Shown here: piece by piece, positions 1-7,170 of the stretch
How the letters are laid out: each line of letters begins with the position of its first letter
How positions within the stretch are numbered: the first letter of the stretch is position 1
Assembly: GCA_030917395.1 (NCBI GenBank)
Contig: JAUPUU010000080.1
Location: forward strand, 22,629 to 86,628
Direction: 5' to 3'
Source: Cyanobacteriota bacterium erpe_2018_sw_21hr_WHONDRS-SW48-000092_B_bin.40
Lineage (GTDB): Bacteria; Cyanobacteriota; Vampirovibrionia; Obscuribacterales; Obscuribacteraceae
DNA length: 64,000 nucleotides
The notes under the pieces: generated by a model
The model's input: the letters and a program-made list of their open reading frames with translations, nothing else
Database searches by the model: none
What the model was told of the DNA's origin: nothing
Program-made: the position numbers and the translations under genes

Positions 1-185
1 TTGCCACTAGACTGCAGCTCAATTCCCTTTAAATTTAGCTCTCGCGCTTGAGCGGAAACTCCTGAAGAGGAAACTGAATTCGATTGCTGGGCCGAGCCTG
101 GCACAGCAAAAGCAAGACCAAGATGTACAGCAAAGGCCATACAAGATATATGGCGAACGAAGCTAGACCTAGTTATCGCAAGCAT
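1..185 (-). CDS. Secreted protein, 5' end only (possible TPR protein)
   Basis: A minus-strand frame stays open from an ATG at 185 (or a GTG at 200) to the left edge of the window, so only about the first 61 residues are visible. They form a convincing Sec signal peptide: a short basic start (MLAITRSSFVRH), a hydrophobic stretch and a likely cleavage after PGSA. The mature part begins with a Ser-rich segment and then AQARELNLKGIELQSSG, which looks like the first helix of a tetratricopeptide repeat. The gene is divergent from the esterase starting at 261, so both promoters should lie between 185 and 261. The signal peptide is seen directly; the TPR assignment is a guess from 17 residues. Confidence 0.55.
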   Translation of the reverse strand, partial: MLAITRSSFVRHISCMAFAVHLGLAFAVPGSAQQSNSVSSSGVSAQARELNLKGIELQSSG

Positions 186-260
186 AAACACAGATTTCAC
201 TCTCTAAACCAAATGCATATTACTCTGCTAAGCTTCACAGGTAAAGATAGGAAAGGTATC

Positions 261-1208
261 GTGCGCAATCGCCTTTTGATTTCAGTACTAATTATCGCGC
301 TCTTAGTAGACATTGCAGGCATAGTCTTTTTCATTTTGTTCTTGACCCAGTCTGGCAAGCTCCACAAAGTGCAAAAAGAAAAACAGGTCATGGCTGATAG
401 CCTTGCCGCCCTGCGCAACCACCAGGCCTTCACAGTAGACAAGCCCCTTGAGCTACCAGAGCGACATACCTTCATATCAAAGCTGGACGGGGTGCACGAT
501 CTCTACGCTCTAGCTCCACCAATGGTTTTTGATGGCAGCAAAGATCTAACTCTTGTAATCTATTTACATGGCATGGGCTCAAATGATCTTGAACCATTTG
601 TTTCACCAAAACAAAGCCCCATCGCCCAAAATATTCAAAGTCACTATCCCGCCGCAATTGTTGCCTCGCCCAATTATCGCGCCACCACTTCATGGGCCAA
701 TAAGGCAGCGATTGCTGACATTGATCAAAACATTCACGAATTGATGGAGCGCTATCCAGTCAGCCGTATAGTAATCATGGGTACTTCCATGGGGGGCTGT
801 TCCGCCCTGGCCTATAGTTATCTGGCAGCCGAAGACATCAAGGCTAAGATTGTAGGAGTGGTAGCCTGCGAAGGCGCTGGAGATTGGCTCACTCTCTATC
901 GCAAAACCCCTTCCCGCCTGGTTAAGACCGGCATGATTATCGGTCTTGGTGGTCCGGCAGAGACGGTCCCGAATATGTATCAAGAACGCAGCATTAATAA
1001 CAACCTAGAAAAAATAAGGCCTGGCACTAAGTTTGCCTTGATTTCAGCCAATCAAGACACTGTCATTCCGCCAGCCTTTCAAAAAGCTCTAGAGGAAAAA
1101 CTGAAAGAAGCAAATCTTCCCACTAAGCTAATTGAGGTACCCGACAAGCACGGCGTGCCAGGCTCGGAGTTTTACCTGGAAGGCCTAAATTTTGTGCTGG
1201 GCAAATAA
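261..1208 (+). CDS. Membrane-anchored alpha/beta-hydrolase (esterase-like)
   Basis: A 315-residue protein with an N-terminal signal anchor (about residues 4-30) followed by an alpha/beta-hydrolase domain. The oxyanion-side motif HGMGSND, the nucleophile elbow GTSMGG (Ser176), an acid in SANQDTVIPP and a late His in DKHGVPG make a plausible catalytic triad, as in feruloyl-esterase/Esterase D-like families. The substrate cannot be read from the sequence. The frame is open further upstream to a TTG at 84, but a GTG at 261 is preceded by AGGAAAGG at good spacing, and it places the hydrophobic anchor at the N-terminus; the longer version would also overlap the divergent secreted gene. The active site should face the periplasm. 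Confidence 0.75.
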   Translation: MRNRLLISVLIIALLVDIAGIVFFILFLTQSGKLHKVQKEKQVMADSLAALRNHQAFTVDKPLELPERHTFISKLDGVHDLYALAPPMVFDGSKDLTLVIYLHGMGSNDLEPFVSPKQSPIAQNIQSHYPAAIVASPNYRATTSWANKAAIADIDQNIHELMERYPVSRIVIMGTSMGGCSALAYSYLAAEDIKAKIVGVVACEGAGDWLTLYRKTPSRLVKTGMIIGLGGPAETVPNMYQERSINNNLEKIRPGTKFALISANQDTVIPPAFQKALEEKLKEANLPTKLIEVPDKHGVPGSEFYLEGLNFVLGK

Positions 1209-1209
1209 G

Positions 1210-1797
1210 TTAAGAAGAAACCTTTTTCCAAAGCCCCTGGCTATGAAGCTCTTTCCATTTATCGCCTTCTTTGACAAACACTTTGGTGTCATGCGACTCA
1301 AAGACCACTGGATGCTTGCCGCCCATCACCTTACGCAAAACACAAGTGACGGTGGCCATGTTGCCGTGTACTTTGGCATAGGGCTGGTAGATGGTATATG
1401 ACACAGCGTGGGCTTCAGAGGCCTGCACTGACTGTTCATAGCGCTCTTTAATACGGGCAATAACTTGCTTCTTTCCCACTAGCAATTGCTTGGTGATGTC
1501 GTCAAAAGTCGTGACATTTTCATCGAAGTACTCAGCGAAATGTTCGAAATCACCTTTGTTTATAGCCTTGGCCATTTCATGCAAAGTATCAATCACCTTT
1601 TGCGACTCAACACAGGCAGCATGAGGATCCACACAGGTAACATCGCACTCATCTTTAGTGTCTTTAGCTATTTTTGTGTCTTTTGTCTCAGCGGCCAAAC
1701 TGGGATAGTTCAGAGGAGAGCAGTAGACAAGGCCCAAGGCTAAGAGAGATAGGATTGGAAGCTTGAGAGCCATTCTAGATTGATTATTTAACATCAT
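1210..1797 (-). CDS. Secreted NTF2-like (SnoaL/DUF4440-type) protein
   Basis: A 195-residue exported protein. It has an N-terminal hydrophobic signal (about residues 10-30), a short linker with several Cys residues (CDVTCVDPHAAC), then a domain from about residue 70 that reads like the SnoaL/DUF4440 branch of the NTF2 fold: a helix with DTLHEMAKAINKGDF, an alternating strand region and a final EGDKWKELHSQGLWKK strand. Such domains bind small ligands or act in oligomers; no catalytic residue can be assigned. The ATG at 1797 follows AAGGAGAAT. It lies 15 bp downstream of the small coiled-coil protein at 1813, so the two are probably co-transcribed. The LVYC near residue 26 is not a good lipobox. 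Confidence 0.65.
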   Translation of the reverse strand: MMLNNQSRMALKLPILSLLALGLVYCSPLNYPSLAAETKDTKIAKDTKDECDVTCVDPHAACVESQKVIDTLHEMAKAINKGDFEHFAEYFDENVTTFDDITKQLLVGKKQVIARIKERYEQSVQASEAHAVSYTIYQPYAKVHGNMATVTCVLRKVMGGKHPVVFESHDTKVFVKEGDKWKELHSQGLWKKVSS

Positions 1798-1812
1798 TAT
1801 TCTCCTTGGCCC

Positions 1813-2121
1813 TTACTGTGCACGGTTCATAGCAGTTTCAACATCACGCAGCGCTCGATCGTTATCACGCAAATAACTGTTGACCGTATCGAGCTGAGTT
1901 TGCAAAGCAGATATTCTTACAGCTAGACGATTAGCTTCGCCCTGTAAATAATTTCGTTGGTCAAGGAGAGCATCGCGACTACGTTGGAGGCTACCGTATA
2001 CTTGCGAATTGGCAGCAACTGAAGCAACGCAGGCAACCACGAGAAACTCAACTACCATGATGGCAATCACAGTTGTTACCTTCAAATTTACGGTGGTAGC
2101 CACCGCTCTTTCAAGCTTCAT
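1813..2121 (-). CDS. Small single-pass membrane protein with coiled coil
   Basis: A 102-residue protein of unknown function. One transmembrane helix (about residues 14-37) is followed by a heptad-rich segment (about 43-100) with Leu/Val spacing typical of a coiled coil, and no Cys or enzymatic motif after the membrane segment. GGAG six bases before the ATG at 2121 supports the start. It is the first gene of a probable two-gene unit with the secreted NTF2-like protein and is divergent from nadC. It may act as an oligomerising scaffold, but that is inference. Confidence 0.6.
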   Translation of the reverse strand: MKLERAVATTVNLKVTTVIAIMVVEFLVVACVASVAANSQVYGSLQRSRDALLDQRNYLQGEANRLAVRISALQTQLDTVNSYLRDNDRALRDVETAMNRAQ

Positions 2122-2202
2122 ATCAACTCCATAGACCCAGAGCCAGCGAAGCTTATAATATTAACGCACTCTCAACTAGAATACAAAGGGCCGCGAAAGT
2201 AT

Positions 2203-3144
2203 ATGTCATCCGTAATATCAACGAAAATTACAGCCCACCTGCAAGAAGAGCTAATCGAGAAGCTTCTTGATCTGGCCTTTTTGGAAGACTTCGGCGGCAT
2301 AAACGAAGACAGTGAGCAGCCTTTCGACCTCACGACCTCGGCAACAGTCAGCCCCGACCTGCAAGCAAGCGCTGATATTCTCTTAAAAGAACCCGCAGTG
2401 GTAGCAGGATTACCATTCTTAGCTCGAGTGATGGAACGCCTGAGCAAAACAATTGAAACTGAACTGCTGGTGGCCGATGGTACTTATATAGAGGATGTAA
2501 AAACCCCTGTGGTGGTAGCTAAGCTAAGGGGACCGGCCCAGGCTATCCTCAAGGGCGAAAGGCTAGCCCTCAACATCATGCAAAGGCTTTCAGGTATTGC
2601 TACTCAAACAAGACGCTACACCAGCCTGGCTAGCCCCAAAGGCATCGCCATACTTGATACAAGAAAAACCTCTCCCGGCCTGCGTGTACTTGAGCGCTAC
2701 GGCGTTCGAGCTGGAGGGGGCACCAACCACCGCTTTGGCCTCTTTGATGCAATTCTCATTAAAGACAACCATTTAAAAATTGCGGGCGGAGTAAAACCAG
2801 CGTTGCTGGCAGCCGAGAAGTTTCTCAAGGCTCATCCGCATCTAAAGATGAGTCAAATACTGTCGGTTGAGGTCAGTAGCTTAGACGAACTACAAGAAGC
2901 ATTAGACCTCGGAGCCAAACGGGTGTTGCTTGACAATATGAGTCCAGATCAGGTGCGCCAATGCATCCAAAAGATATCGATCAATAGCAGCAACGGTACT
3001 GGTGAGTATTTTGTCGAAGTATCCGGTGGCATTACTTTAGAAAACCTCAGCGGTTATCTCATAAGCGGAGTAAATGCCATCTCAACTGGCGCCCTTACTC
3101 ACTCTGCACGCAATGTAGATCTATCGTTGGAATTTACAGACTAA
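2203..3144 (+). CDS. nadC: Nicotinate-nucleotide pyrophosphorylase (quinolinate phosphoribosyltransferase)
   Basis: A 313-residue cytosolic enzyme that converts quinolinate and PRPP to nicotinate mononucleotide, CO2 and PPi, the step joining de novo quinolinate synthesis to NAD. Family hallmarks are present in order: ERLALNIMQRLSGIAT, DTRKTSPGLR (about residue 150), GGGTNHRFGLFDAILIKDNH, the EVSSLDELQEAL helix and the phosphate-binding VSGGI near the C-terminus. The length is slightly above the usual 280-300 because of an N-terminal extension and a short acidic insert around residue 30 (NEDSEQ). The ATG at 2203 has only a weak ribosome-binding site. No other NAD biosynthesis gene is adjacent. 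Confidence 0.95.
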   Translation: MSSVISTKITAHLQEELIEKLLDLAFLEDFGGINEDSEQPFDLTTSATVSPDLQASADILLKEPAVVAGLPFLARVMERLSKTIETELLVADGTYIEDVKTPVVVAKLRGPAQAILKGERLALNIMQRLSGIATQTRRYTSLASPKGIAILDTRKTSPGLRVLERYGVRAGGGTNHRFGLFDAILIKDNHLKIAGGVKPALLAAEKFLKAHPHLKMSQILSVEVSSLDELQEALDLGAKRVLLDNMSPDQVRQCIQKISINSSNGTGEYFVEVSGGITLENLSGYLISGVNAISTGALTHSARNVDLSLEFTD

Positions 3145-3509
3145 CTATTGACTTGCTCTAAGCAGGCAAAAGGCTGATTAAGTTTCTTGCATCTTATCTC
3201 TTGACAGCCCGGCTTTCCCTGCGCCATTTCAGGCTTTCCAAGCATGAGACCATGGCAATTGCCAGACAGAGCATGACATTCCAAAAAGCTAGCTAAGGGT
3301 ATACACTTGCATACATCTTCAGTTTGTCTTTATTTTTCAAAACGAGTTAATGAAGCAGTTGGGCTGGTAGTTCTACAGTCTATTGTTCTACTTTGTGCAT
3401 GTAGCTTGTGATGTTGAATTTGTACAAACGCAAAGATACAAATTGAAGATTGCCCCCCCACTTCACTATCAAATTCAGGCAACCCGCAGGTCAGGTAAGG
3501 AAAGAACTT
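3145..3509. other. Intergenic region, no gene recognised
   Basis: This 365-bp stretch lies between nadC and the pseudo-receiver gene. I see no convincing coding frame (the open frames here overlap the next gene in the wrong register), no tRNA-like cloverleaf and no intrinsic terminator. A TTGACA occurs at 3201-3206, but no good -10 box sits 16-18 bp downstream, so no promoter is claimed. A run of seven C residues begins near 3456. Confidence 0.5.
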
Positions 3510-3932
3510 ATGAACCCGCCCACCAAAGTTTTCATCGTCGACAGCGACCGTCTGGCACTGGTTACGCTGAGCCTTTGGCTTGAGCAACACAAAGACTTCG
3601 AAGTGGTCGGCACCGCTCTGCCAACAAGCAAATTAGAGCAAAAAATTCGCGAAAGCCAGGCCGATCTAGTAGTCCTGAGCCTTTCTACAGTTGGAATCGA
3701 AGCGGTAACCACCCTGCGTCGCGTCAAGCATACTTACAGCGATATTCCAGTCATTATTCTGCACCAGGGCGATGCTAAAGCGATTGAAGGGCCGCTGACT
3801 TTTGAGTCAGATGCGCAACTATCACCTGATGCAAGCTTGAAAGATTTAGTTGAGACCATGAGAAAACTTGGCCTCCGTCAAAAAGTTGTAACTGGCTCAA
3901 TGACCGCAAGCATGCTCACCAAGGCTGGCTAA
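3510..3932 (+). CDS. Receiver-like domain protein lacking the phospho-acceptor Asp
   Basis: A 140-residue single-domain protein with the response-regulator receiver fold: VFIVDSD at the first strand gives the acidic pair, followed by LVTLSLWLEQHKDFEVVGTA, ADLVVLSLS, GIEAVTTLR and IPVIILHQ. In a normal receiver the third strand ends in the phosphorylated Asp (DLVLLDL); here it is Ser (LVVLSLS), and the conserved Lys of the fifth strand is not evident. It is therefore probably a pseudo-receiver that signals by binding rather than phosphorylation. AGGAAAG precedes the ATG at 3510; the longer frame from 3450 has no such site. The next gene starts 8 bp downstream, suggesting co-expression with the membrane protein. 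Confidence 0.7.
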   Translation: MNPPTKVFIVDSDRLALVTLSLWLEQHKDFEVVGTALPTSKLEQKIRESQADLVVLSLSTVGIEAVTTLRRVKHTYSDIPVIILHQGDAKAIEGPLTFESDAQLSPDASLKDLVETMRKLGLRQKVVTGSMTASMLTKAG

Positions 3933-3940
3933 CCAATTTA

Positions 3941-5188
3941 GTGTATTTCGTCGAACTAATTGTAGTTTGCATAACCCTTGTGGTTCTGCGAAGCTTTTTG
4001 TCAGGTGAACATACAAAAGACAACGGCAGCTCTGGAGAGCACCTTGATTTGGAACCAGTGGAGATTGCCTATCTGTCACGCAACGGCGACACCACTTTTG
4101 CGTTGAGCATACTAGTATTCGACATGCTACATAAAGAAGTGAAGAGCCGCTTGAACAACTCAGGCGATTCTCTATTAATAGCTACAGCATCTTCATCGGC
4201 ATCTTCTTCAGCTGTACCGGCACTGCCAGCTGCAAGTGCGAGTAAAAGCTACTTCGAAACCAGGCTGCAAGAAATAATTAAGTCGTCACTGAGAAATTGG
4301 GGCGAAAAGACAATTGACGCGGCCGGTTTAAACTACAAAAAGGACCCTATCGGCTTTATTCGCCGACTGCCGATACTTTATCGATTTCTCTCCAATGCCC
4401 TAAAAGGCACCGCCAAAGAAATCTTGAATGACCCCCGCCAAATGAGCAGATACATTTCAAAAACTGGTCTAATGCGCATTCTTGCCCAAATAGGTTCATC
4501 AGGGCTGAAACAAGAGTTCGAAGTCGAACTACAAGCCGAGTTGCTAGCTAAGGGTCTACTCTTGGAAGCGAAGCCAAGAAAAAAGCTAGCAACAATCTAC
4601 TCGGTCTGTTTCGTTATTGCCCAAATAATATTTGTCACCCTGCTACTACTGGCAATACCTAATCATATCCATGCTCTTATTATTTTCGCCGCTTCAGCCT
4701 TAACAGCATGCACAGTAAAAGCCGCTATTGGTGCCCGTTCGTTCATACCACTCTATGAAGATCTCTGTGAAGTATTGAACCATGCTACCAGGCGCAATTT
4801 TCGCATCACAGCACTGCAATATTTTATTCATCTGGTCAATGCCATTCTCAATGGTTTGAGCATTTTTGCATTTTTTATACTTCTGTTAATGGGCTCATTA
4901 GTTCTCTATTTGACCCAAACAGTGGACAGTCCAGCCACCTATTTGATGCTACTGAGCATGATGCTAGCCCAATACATAGCGGCCGGTTATTTGTTAGAAG
5001 CCTACCGCCTCAGCCTGTCAGAGTGCAGCTCACCTCTGGCTCAAAGGCACATAAAATTATTGAAGACACGCTACCGCAGCTCATCTTCGATTGATGCTCT
5101 CAAGTCAGTTCTGCTCAGCACAGAGTATGATGCAGAGTTGTCTTACTTGCTTTCGATTTATGGTATTGAAACTCTCTTCTTCATATAG
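3941..5188 (+). CDS. Multi-pass membrane protein of unknown function
   Basis: A 415-residue protein beginning with a GTG. It has an N-terminal hydrophobic segment (residues 3-17), a soluble region with LEPVEIAYLSRNGDTTFALSIL, a Ser/Ala-rich linker (about 80-105), a helical soluble domain, and three or four transmembrane segments between about 215 and 360. The LEPVEIAYL segment resembles the start of the TIGR04222 family of membrane proteins, whose function is unknown to me. It lies 8 bp after the pseudo-receiver and 8 bp before the SDR, so the three genes probably form one operon. No catalytic motif was recognised and the start is uncertain. Confidence 0.6.
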   Translation: MYFVELIVVCITLVVLRSFLSGEHTKDNGSSGEHLDLEPVEIAYLSRNGDTTFALSILVFDMLHKEVKSRLNNSGDSLLIATASSSASSSAVPALPAASASKSYFETRLQEIIKSSLRNWGEKTIDAAGLNYKKDPIGFIRRLPILYRFLSNALKGTAKEILNDPRQMSRYISKTGLMRILAQIGSSGLKQEFEVELQAELLAKGLLLEAKPRKKLATIYSVCFVIAQIIFVTLLLLAIPNHIHALIIFAASALTACTVKAAIGARSFIPLYEDLCEVLNHATRRNFRITALQYFIHLVNAILNGLSIFAFFILLLMGSLVLYLTQTVDSPATYLMLLSMMLAQYIAAGYLLEAYRLSLSECSSPLAQRHIKLLKTRYRSSSSIDALKSVLLSTEYDAELSYLLSIYGIETLFFI

Positions 5189-5196
5189 AACAAAAA

Positions 5197-6048
5197 ATGG
5201 CAAAAACAATAGAAAAAAACACTAAGGTCATAATCACTGGCGCTTCAACAGGAATTGGCCGGGGCCTAGCTTTGCTTTTAGCAGAGAAATACAAGGCCCA
5301 GTTAGTCCTAACTGCCCGCAGTGAAGGTGACTTAGCGAGCGCAGCAGAACAAGTAGTCGCCCTTGGCGGCAAGGCCGAAACTGTTGTTGGTGATATTGCC
5401 GCCGAGGGGATGATTGATAAACTCGTAGAAAAATGCCTCACTGCCTATGGTGGCATAGACATTATCGTTAACAACGCCGGCATGGCCATACCGGGGAAAT
5501 TTGAACATCTCTCTATGTCAGACTGGAGGCGGCTCTTTGAAGTCAATTTCTTCACCCCACTGGCTCTCACCTATGCAGCCCTGCCTCATCTGAAGAAATC
5601 GAATGCTGGCAAGATCGTCAACGTGGCATCGGTAGCTGGAAAAATATCTTTTCCTGGCAGTGTCAGCTATTGCTCAAGCAAGTTTGCCCTGACTGGGCTT
5701 TCTGAAGGTTTGGCTGCCGAAATTGGCAATCTCATTGATGTCGTTACAGTTTGCCCAGGCTGGGTGCGCACCGAATTTTTTGAAAAAAATGCTGTGGCCG
5801 GGCAGAAAAATCCAACTCTGATTGCTGAGCGCCATGATCTCAGCGGCGTGCTCATGAAGCACGTGCTCAGCATCAGTACCAAGCAATGCGCCAGCGACAT
5901 AGAAAGAGCACTCGCCCGCGGTGGATCTCACGAGCTAATTCTTACTCTTCCTGGTCAATTTGCCGAACGCCTCCATGGCGTGGCACCAGGCCTAATGCGC
6001 TTTATTGCCCGAGGCATACCGGCCGAGTTTCCAAACAAGAATAGCTAA
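5197..6048 (+). CDS. Short-chain dehydrogenase/reductase (SDR)
   Basis: A 283-residue NAD(P)-dependent oxidoreductase of the classical SDR type. The dinucleotide-binding TGASTGIG is at about residues 14-21, NNAG at about 90, a catalytic Ser lies in NVASVAG and the YxxxK pair is Tyr158/Lys162 (YCSSK). VCPGWVRTEFF after the active site is the usual substrate-side loop. The basic residue soon after the glycine motif (ARSEG) hints at NADPH preference. The family includes fatty-acid and lipid reductases, but the substrate cannot be deduced. It is the last gene of the 3510-6048 unit and ends 1 bp from the convergent TPR gene. Confidence 0.88.
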   Translation: MAKTIEKNTKVIITGASTGIGRGLALLLAEKYKAQLVLTARSEGDLASAAEQVVALGGKAETVVGDIAAEGMIDKLVEKCLTAYGGIDIIVNNAGMAIPGKFEHLSMSDWRRLFEVNFFTPLALTYAALPHLKKSNAGKIVNVASVAGKISFPGSVSYCSSKFALTGLSEGLAAEIGNLIDVVTVCPGWVRTEFFEKNAVAGQKNPTLIAERHDLSGVLMKHVLSISTKQCASDIERALARGGSHELILTLPGQFAERLHGVAPGLMRFIARGIPAEFPNKNS

Positions 6049-6049
6049 G

Positions 6050-7039
6050 CTATTCCATATACTTCGAGCGAATCAACTGCACCCGACGATCCAGGGTCAC
6101 GGCTTCCGTTGAGCGGTTAGTCTTGCGCAAAAGTTCTGCATAATTCTCGAGGCAAGCCGCTACATAAGCGTGCTCGGGTCCAAGGGCCCGCTCCCAAATT
6201 TCGATGGCACGCCGGTACAGACTCTCAGCCCGAGCATGGTTGCCGTGTTGATGGTAAAGCCAACCCAAATTATTGAGACTTTCAGCTACTTTCGGATGAT
6301 CGGGGCTAAGCACCCGCTCGCGAATGGCCAGAGCACGCCGATGCATCGGTTCAGCTTGCTCAAACTGCTCTTTTGCTAAAAACAATGAGGCAAGATTGTT
6401 CAAGGCATTGGCAACATTAGGATGATCATTGCCATGAACCCGCTCTTCAATTTTCAAGACACGTCTGAATAGAGGTTCAGCGTCAGCTCGGCGCCCTTGC
6501 TCAGCATAAATATTGGCCAAAGAATTGAGAATTTCAATCAAACTACTGTCTTCCAAGCCCAAATAGCGCTCTCTAATTTTCAAGCCCCGGCGCAAGACTT
6601 CCTCTGCTTCATTAAAGCGACTGAGAGTCATATAGAGATCACCCAGATTACTGAGGGCGGAGGCTATATTAAGGTGCTCAGGGCCGAGCACCTTTTCTTG
6701 TAAACTCAAAGCCCTCTTAAACAAGGGCTCAGCGTCAGCATACTTTCCTTGAGCAAGATAGACCAGACCAAGATGATTTAGGGCCGCCGCCACGTCAGGG
6801 TGATCGACGGCGAGAAGCCGCTCGCGCATGGCCAGAGCCTTAATAAATAGCTCTTCTGCCTCCTCAAAACGACTGTCGTGATAGAGCAAAAGGCCAAGCG
6901 AAATATAGTAATCGGCCAAATCTGGGTGATCTGGGCCGAGCGACTGCTCCATATCTGGTAGAAGCCGCAAAAGGGCGTCTACATTCTCATCGATGGACAT
7001 GACTATCGTGGGTCCGCGGTTACTTTCCTCTACCTTCAT
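6050..7039 (-). CDS. Tetratricopeptide (kinesin-light-chain type) repeat protein
   Basis: A 329-residue protein made almost entirely of seven 42-residue TPR units of the kinesin-light-chain/NPHP3 type, recognisable by recurring A..LNNLG.LY..QG....AE.L..RAL.I.E...GP.HP blocks. There is no signal peptide or membrane segment, so it is probably a cytosolic protein-interaction scaffold. The DNA of the repeats is itself strongly repetitive, which can permit unit gain or loss by recombination. The chosen ATG at 7039 lacks a good ribosome-binding site; the ATG at 7000 is an alternative. The partner is unknown. Confidence 0.85.
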   Translation of the reverse strand: MKVEESNRGPTIVMSIDENVDALLRLLPDMEQSLGPDHPDLADYYISLGLLLYHDSRFEEAEELFIKALAMRERLLAVDHPDVAAALNHLGLVYLAQGKYADAEPLFKRALSLQEKVLGPEHLNIASALSNLGDLYMTLSRFNEAEEVLRRGLKIRERYLGLEDSSLIEILNSLANIYAEQGRRADAEPLFRRVLKIEERVHGNDHPNVANALNNLASLFLAKEQFEQAEPMHRRALAIRERVLSPDHPKVAESLNNLGWLYHQHGNHARAESLYRRAIEIWERALGPEHAYVAACLENYAELLRKTNRSTEAVTLDRRVQLIRSKYME

Positions 7040-7170
7040 TTATTTTCTACCAGTGCAAGGGGATCTTCTAAACCTTTCTCAGTCGATGCGTTCATATATG
7101 AAGGCACCCTTTGGTTTTGCCCAAGTAATTTTTGAAATATCCCTATGCCCTGAGCGCTTATAGACTTTAT

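Noticed and set aside
1210..1797. Lipoprotein signal (LVYC near residue 26)
   Set aside because: Tyr directly before the Cys does not fit the lipobox, so an ordinary signal peptide is preferred.
3330..3590. Minus-strand ORF of 86 codons opposite the receiver gene
   Set aside because: It overlaps the well-supported pseudo-receiver start, has no family features and no ribosome-binding site.
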